NCBI RefSeq assembly: GCF_025464955.1
Contig: NZ_JAODNM010000093.1
Span: forward strand, 62,001-126,000
Origin: Amycolatopsis sp.
GTDB taxonomy: Bacteria > Actinomycetota > Actinomycetes > Mycobacteriales > Pseudonocardiaceae
Reading direction: 5' to 3'
Length of the DNA: 64,000 bases
Part shown: positions 60,448 to 64,000 of the stretch, piece after piece
Numbering within the stretch: position 1 is the stretch's first letter
Layout: every line of letters begins with the position of its first letter
Notes under the pieces: model-generated
The model's input: the letters and a program-made list of their open reading frames with translations, nothing else
Database searches by the model: none
What the model was told of the DNA's origin: nothing
Position numbers and translations under genes: made by a program

Positions 60448-60756
60448 GTGGACGAGGTTTTGTTTCGTCTTCTGGCTGATGGGGTACTGGATTACTTGCG
60501 GAGTGCCGTGGGGACAGCGGCATCAGGGGCAGCGGCATCAGGGACGGCTCGGGAACCGTCGACGGCAGAGGTGGTCAGGCTGGTCGCGGCCTGGCGATCG
60601 TTACTACGGATGCACGAGCTCGGGGCGGACGGGCGATGTGCGCTCTGCGGACGTGGCCGGCGTGCGCGTCGAGGATCGGGCGCAGGAGAGCTGTGCTCGG
60701 TGTGGAAGGTCGCGGTGGGGTACTTCGTCCGCCGATTGCCCGGCGAGCGGCGGTGA
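60448..60756 (+). CDS. Small Cys-containing SOS-box protein of unknown function
   Basis: The GTG at 60448 follows a strong site (GGGAGGGGGG at 60431-60440). The 102-aa product reads VDEVLFRLLADGVLDYLRSAVG, an Ala/Ser stretch, STAEVVRLVAAWRSLLRMHELGADG, then RCALCGRGRRARRGSG, and GELCSVWKVAVGYFVRR. The two helices flank a CxxC plus a third Cys, which could bind zinc or an Fe-S centre. I do not recognise a named family. The upstream LexA box suggests a role in DNA-damage response. The gene abuts a truncated monooxygenase, so the locus is rearranged. Confidence 0.72.
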   Translation: MDEVLFRLLADGVLDYLRSAVGTAASGAAASGTAREPSTAEVVRLVAAWRSLLRMHELGADGRCALCGRGRRARRGSGAGELCSVWKVAVGYFVRRLPGERR

Positions 60757-60823
60757 GCCGAACAGGCTGCTGGAAGCACATGCCGGGAAACAGTTCACCG
60801 GGTCTCAAGCGGTACCAACAGAA

Positions 60824-60849
60824 CAGGCGCCCTCAAGCGAGGGCGCCTG
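60824..60849. terminator. Terminator downstream of the M23 peptidase gene
   Basis: Perfect 11-bp arms CAGGCGCCCTC / GAGGGCGCCTG around AAGC. On the reverse strand it is followed by TTCTGTTGG, so it ends the minus-strand peptidase transcript; it may also stop the small SOS gene on the other side. Confidence 0.8.
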
Positions 60850-60901
60850 GAGCACCGGTCACACGCTCACCGGTGCTGGTGTGGACTTTGCAGGTTCAGC
60901 T

Positions 60902-60955
60902 GATGCTGCTTCAGACGACGATGCTTCAAACGACGGCGATGCTTTAGACGACGAC
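60902..60955. repeat. Three 18-bp tandem repeats at the peptidase stop
   Basis: Units begin at 60902, 60920 and 60938, of type GATGCTTCAAACGACGGC with a few differences. The last unit includes the stop codon of the M23 gene. Each unit read in the reverse strand frame contains a stop codon, so slippage would not extend the protein. Confidence 0.7.
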
Positions 60956-61774
60956 GCCGCGCGCCGCGAGCCAGGGCCGCGGGTCGATCTTGGTCGTGCC
61001 GTACTTCCACACCTCGAAGTGCAGGTGGGGGCCGGTCGCCTGGCCGCGCTCGCCGATCTCGGCGATCTGCTGGCCGCAGGTGACCTTCTGGCCGACGTGC
61101 ACCGAGAAGGTGTTCATGTGGCCGTAGACCTGGATCGTGCCGTCGGCGAGCTGCGTCCGTACCCACAAGCCGAAGCCACTGGCCGCGCCCGCGCTGATCA
61201 CGACGCCGTCGGAGGCGGCGTAGATCGGGGTGCCGATCGAGTTCGCGATGTCGATGCCCAGGTGCTGCGCGCCCCACCGCGCGCCGAAGCCCGAGGTGAA
61301 GGTGCCGTGCGCGGGGAGGCAGGTCTTGGGCTGGTTGGCCTCGTCGGCAGCCTTCTTGGCCGCGTCGGATTCCTTCTGCTCGCGAGCGGCGGTGATCTGC
61401 GCGCTGTCGGTCAGCTTCTGGACCTCTGCCGAGGCGTCGACGACCTGCGTGGAGGGAAGAAGTTCCGGGGCACCGCCCGAGGCAGCTCCGCCGACACCGA
61501 ACGCGGCACTCGCGTCACTGGCGTTGGCCAACGGGGTCACGGCGGCGTCGGACTCGCCGCTGATGGAGTGGAGGGTCTGGCCTGCGGCGGCTGCGGCGAA
61601 GGCGCCGGCTGCCACGGCCGCGACCACGACTCGGCCGCGTAGTGCCGAAGAGGGCGGAGCGATCCGGTGCGAACCCCGGACGCGAATGACGGCACCGTCC
61701 AGTGCGTCCTTCAGGACCGGGGAAGGAGCTTGGCCGCCGGGGGAGCGGTGTGAAGCCAAGACGGAGCCTTCCAT
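60944..61774 (-). CDS. Secreted M23-family peptidoglycan endopeptidase
   Basis: The 276-aa protein from ATG 61774 has a membrane/signal segment at about residues 46-70 (RVVVAAVAAGAFAAAAAGQTL), so it is a signal-anchored protein. A helical stretch (VDASAEVQKLTDSAQITAAREQKESDAAKKAADEA) precedes the LytM domain: HGTFTSGFGARWGAQHLGIDIANSIGTPIYA, VYGHMNTFSVHVGQKV and TGPHLHFEVWKYG, carrying the zinc ligands His, Asp and His. The order pcrA - M23 peptidase is conserved in M. tuberculosis (Rv0949-Rv0950c). It probably trims peptidoglycan cross-links. Confidence 0.9.
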   Translation of the reverse strand: MEGSVLASHRSPGGQAPSPVLKDALDGAVIRVRGSHRIAPPSSALRGRVVVAAVAAGAFAAAAAGQTLHSISGESDAAVTPLANASDASAAFGVGGAASGGAPELLPSTQVVDASAEVQKLTDSAQITAAREQKESDAAKKAADEANQPKTCLPAHGTFTSGFGARWGAQHLGIDIANSIGTPIYAASDGVVISAGAASGFGLWVRTQLADGTIQVYGHMNTFSVHVGQKVTCGQQIAEIGERGQATGPHLHFEVWKYGTTKIDPRPWLAARGVVV

Positions 61775-62209
61775 CCATGTGCGGGGAGCCAGATTCCGAA
61801 CGAGCTCGGTCGCCCGGGCGGGGGATCCCGGTGAGCAACCTCGGGGGTGGTTGCTCGGCGTCCTATTCGTGACCTGACTGTAATGGGGACCTCGGGACAG
61901 TAACGAAGGGGCACCACTGTGGGCAAGATCCCGCTGGCGTGTCGGCCGAACGGGGAGGTTGTGTCCGTCCACTAGCAGTGGGTATTACGCAAAGTTGACA
62001 GAGGATTACTCCGTTCGATGTGATCTGCGTTACAGGAATTCGGGCACTCGTCCGGGTGAGGAGGCACAAAAACCGGCTTCATGAGCGACTGAGCGCCGGA
62101 ATATCCGGTTGCGTGGCCGCGTTGCAGAGCGCCAATCGATGGAGTCCGGTGGACCGGCCAGCGTTGCGCCGATCGGCGCAAGCGGGTGGCTTGCTAGCGT
62201 CGCACCCGA
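61775..62209. other. Divergent intergenic region of the M23 and membrane-protein genes
   Basis: The 435-bp gap has a small hairpin (GAGCAACC 61833-61840 / GGTTGCTC 61849-61856) in the peptidase leader. The rest shows a few A/T-rich stretches that could be promoters. I looked for the c-di-AMP (ydaO) riboswitch common before such genes but saw no convincing match. Confidence 0.5.
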
Positions 62210-64000
62210 TGACCGCGCCCTCCAAGCCCTCAGACGAGCGGCCCTCAGCGTCCCGAGCCCAGGCTGACGACACTGAGAGGCGTCCCGGTCCTATCCTGAC
62301 TGCGGCCCTGTCGATCGAAGTCCTGGCGGCCGTCGCCCTGGTGGTCGGCACGCTTCTGCCAGTGGTCGACGGTGCCGTGCCCGGTTTCGGCAGCCGTCCG
62401 CTGTTGGTCGTGCTGGCGGTACTACCGCTCGTGGTTGGCGCGGCGTTCGTGCTGACCAGGCGGCATGCCGCGGTCGCCGGGCTGCTCATGGGGCTCGCCG
62501 TGATCGCTCCCGGCAGGCTGCTCCTGGACCTGCAGTTCCTCACGGACTCGTCGACAGCGACACGGCCGGAGCTCTACCTGCCCACCGTGCTGGTGAACAC
62601 GGGCGCGGGCGCGGGTCTATGGGCGCTGCTCGCCGGGCACGTCCTCACGATCATCGCCGGGCTGGTCGCCGCGCGGTTCGCCCGGGCGCAGACCGAGTCC
62701 GTCGGCGGGCAGGTGCCCGAGCGGCGACGCTGGCTGCTGTTCAGTTCGTTCGCGGCGGTCGTCGCGGGAGTCGGACTGCTGATGGCACCGATGGGTTCGG
62801 ACGACAGCAACCTGGTCGCCCGCGGCGCGTTCGAGGGCTCGCTGCTCGTGCTGGGCGGCTGCTTGGTGCTCGCGTTCGGGCTGCTGCTCGCCGTGGTCAT
62901 GGCGATGGGTTCCCCGGTCGACGGGATCGCGCGCGGCACCCTGCTCGGGCTCGTCGCGGGTCTGCTCGCGGTGGTCGTGCCCGACCTGGCGGCGGGGTGG
63001 TCCGTACCCGCGCTGCACGTCGCCCCGGGGCCGATCGCCGTAGTGGTGGCCGCGGTCGCGCTGGCCGGCGTCGCCTTCCTCGGCGCGGGGGAGTCGGTCG
63101 ATGAAGGTGAAACCGAGGAGGACCTCGCGGGCGAAGCCCGGGTGCCCGGCCTGTTCTGGTGGCAGTTGACGACCGGGGTGCTCGCGGTGCTGACGGCAGG
63201 CGCTGCTTTCGCCGGCGGTTTGCTCGCGCAGGTCACCGCGGTCAGCGGGCTCCCCGTGCCGCAGAGCCCGGCCCGGCCGGTGCTGATGATCGCCGGTGGT
63301 CTGGTCGGTGTGCTGGGCTTGCTGGTCGTGCTGCCCGTGACGTCGCGGCTCGTGCGTCCGGTGCTGTCGGCCGCTTGGGTCGGTGTGCTGCTCTCCGGTG
63401 CGGCCGTCCTCGGGACGGCGCTGGTGGCCACCCGGATCGCGGCCGACTACTCGGCGGGACCCGGCGTGATCTTCACCTGCGTGGCGATGCTGGGCGCGTC
63501 GCTCACCGCGGGCTGCTCGGTGATCACCGGTGTTGTCGAGCGGGACACCGACGATGAAACCGACGAAGCCGTCGAAGCCGTCGAGTCCTTCGAAGGCATC
63601 ACGAAACCCCCCGCCCCTGCCGAGTTCGACTTGGCCGCCATGGCCGGCAGCAGCCTGCTCATGCCGCTCGTGGTCGCGGCGATCCTGGCCGTCGGAGCCT
63701 TCGGCCTGCCGACCTTCACCGCCCCTGACTACGTTTCCCCCGGCCTGTGGTCGAACTTCGAGACCTCGTCCTGGGGGTTGGTCGCCGCGCTGGCGACCGT
63801 GCTGGGCGCCGCCGCGCTCGCGCTGGGGTCCCGGTCGTTCGCGGCCGCCGGTCTGCTCGTCGGCGCGGCCGCGGTGATCGCGCTGCGAGCCGCCGAACTG
63901 CCGTTCGTCGGGGGTTCCGTTGCCGGTTCCACCGTGGGGATCGGGTTCTGGCTGGCGCTCGCCTGCGTGCTCGCGTTGCTGTTCGCCGCGGGACTCGCCG
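62210..64000 (+). CDS. Large polytopic membrane protein, partial at the window end
   Basis: From ATG 62210 the frame stays open to 64000 (597 codons). After an acidic/polar N-terminus the protein has about a dozen membrane segments such as ILTAALSIEVLAAVALVVGTLLPV, LWALLAGHVLTIIAGLVAARFA and PVLMIAGGLVGVLGLLVVLPV. Polar, acidic loops (ESVDEGETEEDLAGE, RDTDDETDEAVEAVESFEG) separate them. No transporter signature was recognised. Its location is like that of PerM (Rv0955) in M. tuberculosis, but the sequence does not obviously match, so no function is assigned. Confidence 0.8.

Noticed and set aside
61775..62000. c-di-AMP (ydaO) riboswitch before the M23 peptidase
   Set aside because: The region has one small hairpin, but I could not match the conserved core of that riboswitch class. 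A covariance-model search would decide.

Overview
The window is high-GC actinobacterial chromosome with frequent GTG starts, four-base ATGA gene overlaps and WhiB, SigD/ShbA and BldM-type regulators. Gene content and order point to a member of the Pseudonocardiales (Amycolatopsis/Lentzea-like). From memory, the backbone is collinear with two known regions. The Mycobacterium tuberculosis block glmS-nnr-alr-tsaE-tsaB-rimI-tsaD-groES-groEL1-whiB3-Rv3415c-sigD-rsdA-Rv3412-guaB2-guaB3-choD-guaA is here, with the Streptomyces gene bldM between the Rv3415c-like gene and sigD. After guaA comes the neighbourhood chorismate mutase - uvrD1/pcrA - M23 peptidase. No CRISPR array, rRNA, tRNA, insertion sequence or prophage was seen.

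Layout. 1-0.7 kb: partial alpha/beta hydrolase. 0.9-4.3 kb: glmS and the NAD(P)HX repair gene. 4.4-7.8 kb: DeoR regulator, xylulokinase and an orphan sugar-ABC ATPase. 7.8-14.5 kb: alr, a lipase-like hydrolase and the t6A genes tsaE, tsaB, rimI, tsaD, interrupted by matB. 14.5-21.6 kb: an accessory cell-surface block inserted between tsaD and groES. It holds an UDP-GlcNAc epimerase, a 59-residue LAYTG-type membrane peptide, a choice-of-anchor-P-like secreted protein, an exosortase/archaeosortase-family protein, a GT2 glycosyltransferase, an amidase and a HAD pseudogene. 21.6-25 kb: CIRCE-groES-groEL1, then a decayed SDR/TetR pair fused by deletion. 25-34 kb: developmental and redox regulators, SigD/RsdA, and guaB/guaB3. 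34-41 kb: redox enzymes (cholesterol oxidase-like, flavodoxin, berberine-bridge-like, ALDH, ADH). 41-48.4 kb: guaA, a PspC two-component system, an EamA exporter and a LysR regulator. 48.4-53.8 kb: a pseudokinase, an active Ser/Thr kinase and two membrane proteins of the same architecture. 54-64 kb: chorismate mutase with an attenuator-like leader, pcrA, an Lrp regulator, a truncated monooxygenase, an SOS-box small protein, an M23 peptidase and a large membrane protein that runs off the window.

The strongest unexplained signals are four. (1) A dispersed palindromic repeat (17 copies of a 28-bp element with core TTAGCSSGCTAA, often beside a second palindrome CTTAGCATGCCTAAG) is confined to the first 43 kb. 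It supplies the last residues and stop codon of genes and sits in frame inside a decayed gene. (2) A Phe/Tyr-rich, probably leaderless 20-residue leader peptide precedes a terminator hairpin with exact competing pairings upstream of chorismate mutase. (3) The exosortase-like surface locus contains its own candidate substrates. (4) A LexA-type palindrome precedes a 102-residue Cys-containing protein of unknown function.
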